This document shows, in pieces, positions 25,619 to 36,830 of a DNA stretch of 64,000 bases. The position numbers and the translations under genes were made by a program. The notes beneath the pieces are model-generated. The model ran no database searches and was not told the DNA's origin. It saw only the letters and a program-made list of their open reading frames with translations. This DNA comes from Achromobacter pulmonis (GTDB lineage: Bacteria > Pseudomonadota > Gammaproteobacteria > Burkholderiales > Burkholderiaceae_B), in assembly GCF_902859765.1 (NCBI RefSeq), contig NZ_CADIJV010000010.1:98869-162868 (forward strand), read 5' to 3'. Every line of letters begins with the position of its first letter. The first letter of the stretch is position 1.

Positions 25619-26955
25619 GCCAGGAAACGCCACGGCAGGCGCCCGCCGGCGCGGCCGTGTCTGCCGCGGGGGAGGCGGGCGGCAGTCCGCTGAACCCCGG
25701 CGTGGCCAGGCGCGAAGTCTGGGCCTGGGCCATGTATGACTTCGCCAATTCCGGCTACACCACCGTGATTCTCACGGCGGTGTTCAGCACCTACTTCGTC
25801 GGCGTGGTCGGCGGCCGCGCGCCGTGGGCCACGCTGGCCTGGACGGCCGCGCTGTCGCTGTCCTATCTGCTCATCATGCTGACCATGCCGACGCTGGGCG
25901 CGCGCGCCGATGCCCGCGCCGGCAAGCGGCGGCTGCTCTACAGCAGCACCATCGGCTGCGTGGCCGCCACCCTGGTATTGACCCAGGCGGGGCCGGGCGA
26001 CGTGTGGCTGGCGCTGGCCGCGATCGTCATCTCCAATTACTGCTATTGCGTCGGCGAGTCCGTGGTGGCGGCCTTCCTGCCCGAGCTGGCCAAGCCATCG
26101 GCGCTGGGGCGGGTATCGGGTTGGGGCTGGAGCTTCGGCTACTGCGGCGGCATGCTCACGCTGGGCCTGTCGCTGGTGGTGGTGAAGCTGGCCGAGGCCG
26201 ACGGGCTCGACGCCGAGCACTTCGTGCCGCGCGTCATCCTGGTGACCTGTGCGGTATTCGCGCTGGCGGCCTTGCCTTCCTTCTTTCTGTTGCGCGAACG
26301 GGCGCGGCCCAGCGGCGAGCCGCAGGCGGCCTTGGCCATGCTCAAGCGGCTGGCCTACGCCTGGCGCGACACCGGGCAGCATTTTCCGGAGTTCCGCCGG
26401 CTGCTGATGTGCATCGCCTGTTACCAGGCCGGCATCTCGGTCGTGATCACGCTGGCGGCGGTGTATGCCTCCGAGGTCATGGGTTTCACCACGCCGCAGA
26501 TCATGCTGCTGGTGTTCACCGTGAACATCGGCGCGGCGGCGGGCGCCTTCTCGTTCGGTTATGTGCAGGATCGCATCGGCCACAAGCCGGCGCTGGCGAT
26601 CACGCTATGCGGCTGGATCCTGATGGTGCTGGTGGCCTACGCGGCCGTGACGGCGCCGGTGTTCTGGGTGGCGGCGACGCTGGCCGGGTTGTGCATGGGC
26701 ACGACCCAGAGCGCGGGCCGCGCCATGACCGGCGCGCTGGCGCCGGCCGGCCGCCTGGCGGAGTTCTTTTCGCTGTGGACCTTCGCGGTGCAACTGGCCG
26801 CGGTCATCGGTCCGCTCACTTATGGCCTGGTGACCTGGGCCACGCATGGCAACCATCGCCTGGCGATCCTGGTGACCGGGCTGTTCTTCGTCGGCGGCCT
26901 GGCGCTGCTGTCGCGCGTGGACATGGCGCGCGGCCTGGCGCGCCGCGCCGCTTGA
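25615..26955 (+). CDS. UMF1-family MFS transporter
   Basis: 446 residues with about 12 hydrophobic helices. The motif VWAWAMYDFANSGYTTVILTA-like start (20 residues before helix 1) and NYCYCVGESVVAAFLPELAK are characteristic of the UMF1/Atg22-like branch of MFS transporters. I place the start at GTG 25615, overlapping the GlcG-like stop as GTGA. It gives a polar 40-residue N-terminal tail before the first helix. Substrate is unknown. Position behind prpE suggests a carboxylate or propionate-related solute. Confidence 0.85.
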   Translation: MSQETPRQAPAGAAVSAAGEAGGSPLNPGVARREVWAWAMYDFANSGYTTVILTAVFSTYFVGVVGGRAPWATLAWTAALSLSYLLIMLTMPTLGARADARAGKRRLLYSSTIGCVAATLVLTQAGPGDVWLALAAIVISNYCYCVGESVVAAFLPELAKPSALGRVSGWGWSFGYCGGMLTLGLSLVVVKLAEADGLDAEHFVPRVILVTCAVFALAALPSFFLLRERARPSGEPQAALAMLKRLAYAWRDTGQHFPEFRRLLMCIACYQAGISVVITLAAVYASEVMGFTTPQIMLLVFTVNIGAAAGAFSFGYVQDRIGHKPALAITLCGWILMVLVAYAAVTAPVFWVAATLAGLCMGTTQSAGRAMTGALAPAGRLAEFFSLWTFAVQLAAVIGPLTYGLVTWATHGNHRLAILVTGLFFVGGLALLSRVDMARGLARRAA

Positions 26956-27221
26956 GGGCGCGTGCGGCCGCCGCAACTGATATTCTTATGAAGTTCCGGT
27001 CATAGCGTGCCGCAAGGCGGACGCGCTGGCCGGCCGGTTGCGTATTGCGCTGTCGGTTGTCGATGCCGTTGCTGCCACGTTTGCCGCACGTTCCCGCGGG
27101 ATGCGGGCTTATGGCCCGTATTTTGCGTAAGGTGCCCGTAAGAGCGCGGCGATACGGTTGCGAGTGGGCAGTCACATAAAAAGCGGCATCAACAACAGAA
27201 TCACAGATTGGAGACAAGATC

Positions 27222-29201
<1,980 letters not shown>

Positions 29202-29266
29202 GCGGCGTGCGCCGTCCGTCATGCGGACGGCATGGACAGTCCCCGTCCTGACGGGCGCATAATGCG

Positions 29267-29308
29267 AGATGCCCATGCCGGTTTGCCGGCATGGGCATCT
29301 TCGTTTTT
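29267..29308 (+). terminator. Rho-independent terminator after acsA
   Basis: A perfect 15-bp stem (29267-29281 with 29286-29300) has a TTTG loop, then five T at 29304-29308. It ends 27 bases before the next start codon. Confidence 0.93.
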
Positions 29309-29335
29309 CCATCCCTCTTCCCCGGAGACGCCGCC

Positions 29336-30223
29336 GTGAGCCGCAGCAGTTTCGATCGCGCAGGGCTTGCCCTGATGTTCAGCACCATCCTCGTGTGGGC
29401 GGGCAGCTGGATCGCGATGAAACTGATCGTCCCGTACATCGGCCCCTTCGATTTCGTGGCGCTGCGCTACGTCACTGGCAGCCTGGTGCTGTTCGCGCTG
29501 GCCATCGTCACCCGTCGGCCGCTGGCCTTGCCGCCCTGGAAGCTGACTCTGCTGATCGGCCTGACCCAGACCGCCGGCTTCCAGGGCTTCGTGCAGACCG
29601 CGCTGGTGTCCGGCGGCGTCGGCAAGGTGTCGCTGATGGCCTACACCATGCCGTTCTGGGTGGTGTTGTTCGCGTGGGGATTGCTGGGCGAGCGGCCAAC
29701 CGTCCGCCATGGCATCGGTATTGGCCTGGCCGCGATCGGCCTGGTGCTGTTCATCGAACCCTGGCACGGCGTGGGCGCGTTGCGGCCGGTGCTGCTGGGG
29801 CTGGGCAGCGGCCTGTGCTGGGGCGTGGGAACGGTGCTGTCCAAGCGCATGTTCGAGCGCCACGCGCCCGACGTGATGACGTTCACCGCCTGGCAGATGC
29901 TGTTCGGCGGGCTGGTGATGACGCCCGTGGCATGGCTGGTGCCGCAGATTCCGGCGCAATGGGGCTGGCAGTTGTGGACCGGCATGGTCTATATCGTGCT
30001 GATCGCCACCGCGGCGGGCTGGCTGCTGTGGCTGCAGGTGGTGCGGCGGGTGCCAGCATCGATTGCCGGCCTGTCCAGCCTGGGAGTGCCGGTGGTGGCG
30101 ATGCTGATGGCCTGGGCCGTGTTGTCCGAGCGCCCGACGCCGGTCGAACTGGCCGGCATGGCCCTGATTCTCGCCGGCATTTTTGTCGTAAGCCGCGCGG
30201 CGCCCGCCGCGCGCGCGGGCTGA
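29336..30223 (+). CDS. EamA/DMT-family transporter
   Basis: 295 residues and ten hydrophobic helices in two EamA repeats (helix 1 ALMFSTILVWAGSWIAMKL; second repeat from about residue 145, LGSGLCWGVGTVLSKR). DMT members export amino acids or other small metabolites. The start must lie after the acsA terminator, so I choose GTG 29336 with a CGGAGAC site. An in-frame ATG at 29291 falls inside the terminator stem. The threonine aldolase follows 43 bases later, so an amino-acid substrate is plausible. Confidence 0.88.
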   Translation: MSRSSFDRAGLALMFSTILVWAGSWIAMKLIVPYIGPFDFVALRYVTGSLVLFALAIVTRRPLALPPWKLTLLIGLTQTAGFQGFVQTALVSGGVGKVSLMAYTMPFWVVLFAWGLLGERPTVRHGIGIGLAAIGLVLFIEPWHGVGALRPVLLGLGSGLCWGVGTVLSKRMFERHAPDVMTFTAWQMLFGGLVMTPVAWLVPQIPAQWGWQLWTGMVYIVLIATAAGWLLWLQVVRRVPASIAGLSSLGVPVVAMLMAWAVLSERPTPVELAGMALILAGIFVVSRAAPAARAG

Positions 30224-30266
30224 CCGGCCCGTTTACCGGATTTCCGTTTTCCTTCAAGGACGCTTC

Positions 30267-31277
30267 ATGATCGATTTGCGCAGCGATACCGTCACCCGGC
30301 CGTCCCCGGCCATGTTGCAGGCCATGATCAGCGCGCCGCTGGGCGATGATGTGATGGGCGATGACCCCACCGTCATCCAGTTGCAGCAAGCCGTCGCCGA
30401 ACGCGCGGGCAAGGCGGCTGGGCTGTTCTTCCCGTCGGGCACGCAGAGCAACCTGGCCGCCCTGATGGCGCATTGCGAGCGCGGCGACGAATACCTGGTG
30501 GGCCAGCAGGCGCACACCTACAAGTACGAAGGCGGGGGCGCGGCCGTGCTGGGCAGCATCCAGCCGCAACCCATCGAGCATGCCGAGGATGGTTCGCTGC
30601 CGTTGGAAAAACTGGCGGCGGCGCTCAAGCCCGAAGGGGACCCGCACTTCGCCCGCACGCGCCTGCTGGCGCTGGAAAACACGTTCCACGGCAAGCTGAT
30701 CCCGGCCGACTATGTGCGCGCGGCGACCGACTGGGCGCGCGGCCACGGCCTGGCCACCCACCTGGACGGCGCGCGCGTCTTCAATGCCGCCGTGGCCAGC
30801 GGCAAGCCGTTGGCCGAGATGTGCGTGCCGTTCGATTCGGTGTCGATCTGCTTTTCCAAGGGGCTGGGCGCGCCGGTCGGTTCCGTGCTGGTGGGCAGCG
30901 CCGAACTGATCGCCCGCGCGCGCCGCTGGCGCAAGGTGCTGGGCGGCGGCCTGCGCCAGGCCGGCGTGCTGGCGGCCGCCTGCCTGTATGCGCTGGAGCA
31001 CAATGTCGAGCGCCTGGCCGAAGATCATGCCAACGCGCGCCTGCTGGCCGAAGGCCTGCGCGGCATTGCCGGGGTACGGGTGCTCAGCCAGGACACCAAC
31101 ATGGTGTTCGCGGAGTTCGAGCCGGCGCGTTGCGATGCCCTGACCGCCGCGCTGGCGGCCGACGGCATCCTGATGCGCGCCGTCTATGGCGGCCCGACGC
31201 GCATGGTGACGCACCTGGACCTGTCGGCCGACGATATGCGCCGGGTGGTCGAGGCGGTGGCCCGCCACCTGGCCTGA
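30267..31277 (+). CDS. ltaE: Low-specificity L-threonine aldolase
   Basis: 336 residues of fold-type I PLP enzyme that cleaves threonine or allo-threonine to glycine and acetaldehyde. The start MIDLRSDTVTRPSPAM is diagnostic. The PLP Lys is in CFSKGLGAPVGS, and the HLDGARVFNA block carries the cofactor-binding Asp. It converges on the ABM-domain gene with 12 bases between stops. Co-transcription with the EamA gene is likely. Confidence 0.95.
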   Translation: MIDLRSDTVTRPSPAMLQAMISAPLGDDVMGDDPTVIQLQQAVAERAGKAAGLFFPSGTQSNLAALMAHCERGDEYLVGQQAHTYKYEGGGAAVLGSIQPQPIEHAEDGSLPLEKLAAALKPEGDPHFARTRLLALENTFHGKLIPADYVRAATDWARGHGLATHLDGARVFNAAVASGKPLAEMCVPFDSVSICFSKGLGAPVGSVLVGSAELIARARRWRKVLGGGLRQAGVLAAACLYALEHNVERLAEDHANARLLAEGLRGIAGVRVLSQDTNMVFAEFEPARCDALTAALAADGILMRAVYGGPTRMVTHLDLSADDMRRVVEAVARHLA

Positions 31278-31289
31278 GGCCGCGCGCCG

Positions 31290-31634
31290 TCAGCCGTGAT
31301 GCCTGCGGCTGTCACCCGGCGCCTGGCCGCGCTCTTGCATGCCGTAGTCGCGCAGCACCTGCGCGACGCGCAGGCGGTAGTTGGCGAACACGCCGCCCCG
31401 TCCCGCCTCCTGGGCGCGGCGATGCGATTGCAGCGTGCGCCAGCGCCTGACCGCGTCTTCATCGCGCCAGAATGACAGCGACAGCAGCTTGCCCGGGGTC
31501 GCCAGGCTCTGGAAGCGTTCGACCGAGATGAAGCCGTCGATGGTCTTCAGTTCGTCGATGAGGCCCGCGGCGATGTGCAGATAGGTCGCGGGGTCGCCAT
31601 CGGCGGGTTCGACTTCGAATATTACGGCGATCAT
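31290..31634 (-). CDS. Antibiotic-biosynthesis-monooxygenase (ABM) domain protein
   Basis: 114 residues of ferredoxin-like ABM fold: MIAVIFEVEPADGDPATYL, then LKTIDGFISVERF and the aromatic LLSLSFWRDEDAVRRW. Such proteins are small cofactor-free monooxygenases, haem-degrading enzymes or stress proteins. No active-site set for a specific activity can be assigned. Its start overlaps the stop of the P450-like gene by 4 bases (ATGA on the minus strand), so the two are translationally coupled and probably work together. The C-terminal 12 residues are basic (RRHHG). Confidence 0.85.
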   Translation of the reverse strand: MIAVIFEVEPADGDPATYLHIAAGLIDELKTIDGFISVERFQSLATPGKLLSLSFWRDEDAVRRWRTLQSHRRAQEAGRGGVFANYRLRVAQVLRDYGMQERGQAPGDSRRHHG

Positions 31635-32749
31635 GGGGCGGGTTCCTTGGCCAGATCAAATTGGGGAATGCGGGCGTTGGGCAGGGGGCGGTAGCGAAAG
31701 CGCGCCGCCAGGGCGGCGCTATTGACGCCCGCTTGCAGCAGATGCGCGAGCGCGCCGGCGGCATCGCGGCGCGCGGCGTCGCGCCCGGGGCAGGCGTGGC
31801 CCAGTGCGCCGAAGGTCCAGTGCGCGTCGGGCTGCGCCATGGCCGCCGCGGCGAGCACCAGCAGCACGGTCTCGCCGGCTTCGATGCGCTGGCCGTCCAG
31901 TTCGATAGGGCCGGCCAGGAAGCGGCGGGTATTGTGGATGGGCGGATCGTGCCCCAGCGTCGCGTCGACCAGTTCGCCGGTCTGCGCCGGCGTCAGGCCG
32001 CCCCCCGCGCCCTGGCGGCCGGCCCGCAGCAGGGCGTTGCCCAGCAGGCCGGCGCCGGCTTCGCATGACTGGAACAGCAGGCCCGCCAGGTTGGCGGCAA
32101 GCAGCGCCGGATCGAGGCCGGCCTGTTCCCCCTGGAGGCGCAGCCCGCGCCAGGCGGGGCCGGCGGCCGGGTCATCCAGGTGCGCGCCGAGCCGCGCCAA
32201 CAATCGTTCGGCGGCTGCGTGTCCGGCCGCGATGCGCGCATCGGCGGTGGCAGGCGGCAGGGCCGCGAGGAAGGCGCCGATGTCGCGCGCGCAGTCGGCG
32301 GCCACGGCGCCGGGCAGGCCGAGCGAGCAGGCTTGCGCAAAAACGGGCGCGGCGTGCAGATAACGGTCGATGGCGCCGGCCGATGCCGTGTCCGCCCCCA
32401 GTCGCGACCAGTCGGGCGAAGGGGCCAGCGGCGCCTGCCGCGCCAGGAACTGACTGAACAGCGCCTTGAGGCGGACGTGCCGCGGACCGTCGTTCATCCG
32501 CAGGAAGCGGCCGAACAGCAAGCCGGCCGGCCCGCGGGCGATGCCCCGGGGCACCGCTTCGGCCAAGGGGCGCACGCGGGCGGCGGGATGATGCATGATT
32601 GCGCGGATGGTCCGCGGATCGCTGGCCACCCACAGTCCCAGCCGGGTGTCCCGGTACAGCGGCCGCTCGCGCGCCAGCGCGGCGTAATAGGGGTAGGGGT
32701 CGGGGTGCGTGACCGCCTGCAGCGGATCGGGCGGGAAGGGCGTGGACAT
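31631..32749 (-). CDS. Degenerate cytochrome P450-like protein
   Basis: 372 residues. The P450 fold is clear from the C-helix region NDGPRHVRLKALFSQFL, the I-helix (residues 224-238), the DPPIHNTRRF strand and the haem-Cys loop FGALGHACPG (Cys320). Three landmarks are off. The ExxR motif before DPP reads VDATLGHDPP, with neither Glu nor Arg. The I-helix acid/Thr pair reads CEAGAG, so Glu is kept and Thr lost. About 15 residues of meander between AQPDA and HWTFG are missing. The haem ligand is intact, so it may still bind haem, but ordinary oxygen activation is doubtful. It is coupled to the ABM gene. No ferredoxin or reductase is nearby. Confidence 0.85.
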   Translation of the reverse strand: MSTPFPPDPLQAVTHPDPYPYYAALARERPLYRDTRLGLWVASDPRTIRAIMHHPAARVRPLAEAVPRGIARGPAGLLFGRFLRMNDGPRHVRLKALFSQFLARQAPLAPSPDWSRLGADTASAGAIDRYLHAAPVFAQACSLGLPGAVAADCARDIGAFLAALPPATADARIAAGHAAAERLLARLGAHLDDPAAGPAWRGLRLQGEQAGLDPALLAANLAGLLFQSCEAGAGLLGNALLRAGRQGAGGGLTPAQTGELVDATLGHDPPIHNTRRFLAGPIELDGQRIEAGETVLLVLAAAAMAQPDAHWTFGALGHACPGRDAARRDAAGALAHLLQAGVNSAALAARFRYRPLPNARIPQFDLAKEPAP

Positions 32750-32823
32750 GGGCGGCGCGCGGATGATCGAAGGGACGGCCAGTATGGCCGTGGCGCGCCC
32801 TCGACGATTCGACCTTGGTCGAA

Positions 32824-33669
32824 CTATGCCTGCGCGGCGTCCGCCAGCAGCGCGGCATAGCCTGCGCGCGAATCCGGCCAGCGCAGCGTCAGGCCGCTGG
32901 CGCGCAGGCGGGCGTTGCTGAGCTTCTTGCTGCCGATACCCGCCGGCGCGGGGCCGTCAGCCGGTGCTGGGGCGCCGGCCATTCGCGCCAGATCGGCATA
33001 GAGCTCGTGCAGCGGCAGCGGTGTGTCGTCGCAGCCGATGTAGACGGGCAACGCGTCGGGCAGCAGCGCCAGGTGCGTGATGGCGGCTGCGGCGTCGTCG
33101 ATGTGGATGCGGTTGGCCCAGTGCGGCGGTTCGAGCGGCGCGCGGGCCTTGCCCGCCCGCAGCCGTTCGATCAGTTGCAGGCGGCCAGGACCGTAGAGGC
33201 CGGCGAAGCGCAGCGTGGTGTGCGGGATCGCGCGCGCGGCGAGCGCCGCTTCGGCATCGAGCAGGATGCGGCCATTGAAACCCTGCGGCGCGGGCGGGGT
33301 GTCTTCGTCGACCCAGTCGCCGTGATGTTCGCCATATACGGCGCTGGAGGACACGAACACGATGCGCGCGACCTGGCGCGTGTCGAGCGCGTCCAGCACG
33401 TGGTTCAGGCCGTCGACGAACACGGCGCGATAGGCGGCGGGATCGCGCGCGCCGGCGGTGGCGACATGGATCACGCGGGTGATGCCGGCCGGCAGGGCCG
33501 GCAAGCCGTCGGGCCGGCTGATATCGCCCGGCAGCCAGTGGATGCCGCTGGTGTCGTCCGCCGGCGGGTGGCGGCGCAGCGCGTAGACCGTATCGCCGCG
33601 CGCCAGCAGGCGGCGCGCGGCGCGCTGGCCGAGATCGCCGCAGCCGATGAAGAGCACGCGTTCAGCCAT
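32824..33669 (-). CDS. NAD(P)-dependent epimerase/SDR-type oxidoreductase (YeeZ-like)
   Basis: 281 residues of atypical extended SDR. The nucleotide loop is FIGCGDLGQRAARRL (residues 7-21), and the active-site region is VFVSSSAVYGEH. Later come RFAGLYGPGR and HIDDAAAAI, typical of nucleotide-sugar epimerase relatives such as YeeZ. Substrate is unknown. It follows the ETF-ubiquinone oxidoreductase by 15 bases on the same strand. Confidence 0.85.
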   Translation of the reverse strand: MAERVLFIGCGDLGQRAARRLLARGDTVYALRRHPPADDTSGIHWLPGDISRPDGLPALPAGITRVIHVATAGARDPAAYRAVFVDGLNHVLDALDTRQVARIVFVSSSAVYGEHHGDWVDEDTPPAPQGFNGRILLDAEAALAARAIPHTTLRFAGLYGPGRLQLIERLRAGKARAPLEPPHWANRIHIDDAAAAITHLALLPDALPVYIGCDDTPLPLHELYADLARMAGAPAPADGPAPAGIGSKKLSNARLRASGLTLRWPDSRAGYAALLADAAQA

Positions 33670-33684
33670 GGCCGGCGGCGCCCG

Positions 33685-35331
33685 TCACATGCCGCTGTAG
33701 ACCGGCCCTTCGCCGCCTTGCGGCGCCACCCAGACGATGTTCTGGGTCGGGTCCTTGATGTCGCAGGTCTTGCAGTGCACGCAGTTCTGCGCGTTGATCT
33801 GCAGGCGATCCTCGCCGTGATCGTCCTTGACGAACTCATAGACGCCGGCGGGACAGTAGCGCGATTCCGGGCCGCCGTACTTGGCCAGGTTGACCTGCAC
33901 CGGCACCGAAGGATCCTTCAGCGTCAGGTGGACGGGCTCGTTTTCATCGTGGTTGGTGTTGGAGATGAACACCGAGCTGAGCTTGTCGAAGGTCAGCTTG
34001 CCGTCGGGCTTGGGATAGTCAATGCGGGCGCACTGCGAGGCCGGCTGCAGGCAGGCATGGTCCGGCTTGCTGTGGCGCAGGGTCCAGGGCATCTTGCCCT
34101 TCAGCACCAGTTGCTCGATGCCGGTCATCAGCGTGGCCACGGTACGGCCCTTCTTGAACCACTGCTTGAAGTTGCGCGCCTTGTTCAGTTCGGCGTGCAG
34201 CCAGGAATTCTTGAAGGCTTCCGGATAGGCGGCCAGCTCGTCCTGGCGGCGGTCGGCCACCAGTGCGTCGAACGCGGCCTCGGCGGCCAGCTTGCCGGAT
34301 TTGATGGCGGCGTGGCTGCCCTTGATGCGCGACGCATTGAGGAAACCGGCCTCACAGCCCACCAGCACGCCGCCGGGGAAGGCCAGCTTCGGCAGCGACA
34401 GCAGGCCGCCGGCGGCGATGGCGCGCGCGCCATAGGCGATGCGCTTGCCGCCTTCGAACGTGCCGCGGATGGCGGGATGGGTCTTGTAGCGCTGGAATTC
34501 ATCGAACGGCGACAGCCACGGGTTGGCGTAATCCAGGCCGACGATCAGGCCGACCGCCACCAGGTTGTTGTCCAGGTGGTAGAGGAACGAACCGCCGTAG
34601 GTGTCGGCATCGAGCGGCCAGCCGGCGGTGTGGATCACCAGGCCGGGCTTGGACTGCGCGGGATCGACTTCCCACATTTCCTTGATGCCGATGCCATAGG
34701 CTTGCGGGTCGCGGCCGTCATCGAGCTTGTAGCGTTCGATCAGCTGGCGGCCGAGCTGGCCGCGCGCGCCTTCGGCGAACACCGTGTAGCGCGCGTGCAG
34801 TTCCATGCCGGGCTGGTAGTGGGCGGTGTGGCTGCCGTCGCGGGCCACGCCCATGTCGCCGGTGGCCACGCCGCGCACCGCGCCCTGGTCGTCGTACAGC
34901 ACTTCGACCGCGGCAAAGCCGGGGAAAATCTCGACGCCCAGCGCCTCGGCCTGTTCACCCAGCCACTTGACCACATCGCCCAGGCGGACGATGTAATTGC
35001 CCTCGTTGTGGAAACAGGGCGGCAGCAGCCAGTTGGGCGTGGCGCGCGCGCCGTTCTCGGACAGGAACAGGAACTTGTCCTGCGTCACGGGCACGTTCAG
35101 CGGCGCGCCCTTTTCTTTCCAATCGGGGATCAGTTCGGTCAGCGCCAGCGGGTCCATCACGGCGCCGGACAGGATGTGGGCGCCCAGCTCGGCGCCTTTC
35201 TCCAGGACGCAGACGCCGATTTCCTGGTTCTTTTCAGCGGCCAGCTGCTTCAGACGGATAGCGGTGGCCAGGCCGGCGGGACCACCGCCAACCACGACCA
35301 CGTCATATTCCATCGACTCGCGTTCAGACAT
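33685..35331 (-). CDS. Electron transfer flavoprotein-ubiquinone oxidoreductase
   Basis: 548 residues, the usual length for ETF-QO. An inner-membrane FAD/4Fe-4S enzyme that passes electrons from acyl-CoA and other dehydrogenases via ETF to ubiquinone. The FAD loop VVVVGGGPAGLATA is N-terminal. Cluster cysteines are in RYCPAGVYEF and NCVHCKTCDI near the C-terminus, followed by the conserved NIVWVAPQGGEGPVYSGM end. ATG 35331 has GGGAG eight bases upstream. It is divergent from a thioesterase and near scoAB, a general acyl-CoA/ketone-body setting. Confidence 0.96.
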   Translation of the reverse strand: MSERESMEYDVVVVGGGPAGLATAIRLKQLAAEKNQEIGVCVLEKGAELGAHILSGAVMDPLALTELIPDWKEKGAPLNVPVTQDKFLFLSENGARATPNWLLPPCFHNEGNYIVRLGDVVKWLGEQAEALGVEIFPGFAAVEVLYDDQGAVRGVATGDMGVARDGSHTAHYQPGMELHARYTVFAEGARGQLGRQLIERYKLDDGRDPQAYGIGIKEMWEVDPAQSKPGLVIHTAGWPLDADTYGGSFLYHLDNNLVAVGLIVGLDYANPWLSPFDEFQRYKTHPAIRGTFEGGKRIAYGARAIAAGGLLSLPKLAFPGGVLVGCEAGFLNASRIKGSHAAIKSGKLAAEAAFDALVADRRQDELAAYPEAFKNSWLHAELNKARNFKQWFKKGRTVATLMTGIEQLVLKGKMPWTLRHSKPDHACLQPASQCARIDYPKPDGKLTFDKLSSVFISNTNHDENEPVHLTLKDPSVPVQVNLAKYGGPESRYCPAGVYEFVKDDHGEDRLQINAQNCVHCKTCDIKDPTQNIVWVAPQGGEGPVYSGM

Positions 35332-35443
35332 TGCAAAGCTCCCCGTATGTATTCCATATTTGGCTGGAAGTATTATCGGCGATTGTATTGCAGGCGGAGA
35401 CCTTGCACGTCTTCGTATTTCTTTTAGCCATCAGGAGCAATTG

Positions 35444-35893
35444 GTGAACCCGGAGATTCAGTCTGCGCGGATGCTGGCGGTGGGCGATACCCACCAGGCG
35501 GATCTGCCCTTGCGTTGGGGTGATTCCGACGCTTTGAACCACCTCAATAACACGCTGTATTTCCGCCTCATGGAAGAGGCGCGGATGCAGATCCTGTACC
35601 ACGCGGGCTTCGAGCTGCCGGCCGATGACGGCGCCATCCTGGCCCACGCTTCCTGTGATTTCCTGCGTCCCCTGACCTATCCGGCGACCGTGCGCGTGAC
35701 GCACAAGGTGACGCGCATCGGCCGTTCCAGCGCCGAATTCGAGCTGCTGCTCGAGAAGGTCGGCGATGATGGCGGCCCCTATGCTCGTGGCCGCAATGTG
35801 CTGGTCTGGATGGACTACGTGGCCAATACGTCCGCGCCATGGCCGCCTGAAGTGCTGGCGAAAATGGCCACGCAGTTCCGGCCGGCCGCGTAG
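35444..35893 (+). CDS. Hotdog-fold acyl-CoA thioesterase
   Basis: 149 residues of the 4HBT family: LPLRWGDSDALNHLNNTLYF holds the conserved Asp, and EEARMQILYHAGF the following helix. Start is GTG 35444, six bases after AGGAG (35433-35437). No ATG in this frame lies near the site. It is divergent from ETF-QO with 112 bases between. It probably hydrolyses short or medium acyl-CoA, but the substrate cannot be read. Confidence 0.88.
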   Translation: MNPEIQSARMLAVGDTHQADLPLRWGDSDALNHLNNTLYFRLMEEARMQILYHAGFELPADDGAILAHASCDFLRPLTYPATVRVTHKVTRIGRSSAEFELLLEKVGDDGGPYARGRNVLVWMDYVANTSAPWPPEVLAKMATQFRPAA

Positions 35894-36119
35894 CCGGCGG
35901 GGCCGGGCGCGTGGTCCGACTTCGCCGCGCCGTTTGAAACAGCGCGCGCATTTGCCGGTCATGCCGTTAAAATCCCCGGCAGAACCATAATAGAAACACA
36001 GGGGCGCGCCACCCTCGGCGCCGCGAATCCGCCTTCATCGGGGCCCGCCGCGATGATGCGGGGCCGCGCAGCCGGCAGCCGCGCCCTCTTCAGTTCGACC
36101 TTAACTAGGAGTTGGAGCG

Positions 36120-36818
36120 ATGGACAAGGTTTATGCAAGCGCCCAGGAGGCGCTGGCAGGCATCGTCAAGGACGGCCAGATGATCGCCGTGGGCGGTTTC
36201 GGTCTCTGCGGCATCCCCGAGGCCCTGATCGCCGCGCTGCGCGATTCGGGCGTGAAGGATCTCACGTGCATCAGCAATAACGCCGGCGTCGACGGCTTCG
36301 GCCTGGGCCAGCTGCTCAATACGCGCCAGGTGCGCAAGATGATCGCCTCGTACGTGGGCGAGAACAAGGAATTCGAACGCCAGTACCTGTCGGGCGAACT
36401 TGAGCTCGAATTCACCCCGCAGGGCACGCTGGCCGAGAAGCTGCGCGCCGGCGGCGCCGGCATCCCGGCCTTCTTCACCCGCACCGGCGTGGGCACCATC
36501 GTCGCCGACGGCAAGGAAATCCGCGAATTCGATGGCCACCAGTACGTGATGGAACGCTCGCTGGTGCCGGACGTGTCGCTGGTCAAGGCGGACATCGCCG
36601 ATCGCAGCGGCAACCTGGTATTTCGCAAGACGGCCCGCAACTTCAATCCGAACGTGGCCATGGCCGGCAAGCTCACGGTGGTCGAGGTCGAGAAGATCGT
36701 CGATACCGGCAGCCTGGACCCCGACCAGATCCATCTGCCCGGTATCTATGTGCACCGGATCGTGCTGAACGCCAATCCGGAAAAGCGCATCGAACAACGC
36801 ACCACTCGCCCGGCCTAA
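36120..36818 (+). CDS. scoA: 3-oxoacid CoA-transferase subunit A
   Basis: 232 residues. Alpha subunit of succinyl-CoA:3-ketoacid CoA-transferase, which activates acetoacetate with succinyl-CoA. The glycine loop VGGFGLCGIPEALIAAL and the NNAGVDGFGLGQLL block match the family. ATG 36120 has TAGGAG at 36108-36113. The 226 bases before it hold no gene. It is followed 12 bases later by scoB with its own AAGGAG site. Confidence 0.95.
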   Translation: MDKVYASAQEALAGIVKDGQMIAVGGFGLCGIPEALIAALRDSGVKDLTCISNNAGVDGFGLGQLLNTRQVRKMIASYVGENKEFERQYLSGELELEFTPQGTLAEKLRAGGAGIPAFFTRTGVGTIVADGKEIREFDGHQYVMERSLVPDVSLVKADIADRSGNLVFRKTARNFNPNVAMAGKLTVVEVEKIVDTGSLDPDQIHLPGIYVHRIVLNANPEKRIEQRTTRPA

Positions 36819-36830
36819 GGAGAAGACGAC

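Noticed and set aside
32815-35427. 870-codon plus-strand open frame over the SDR and ETF-QO genes
   Set aside because: Antisense shadow without ribosome site or recognisable motif.
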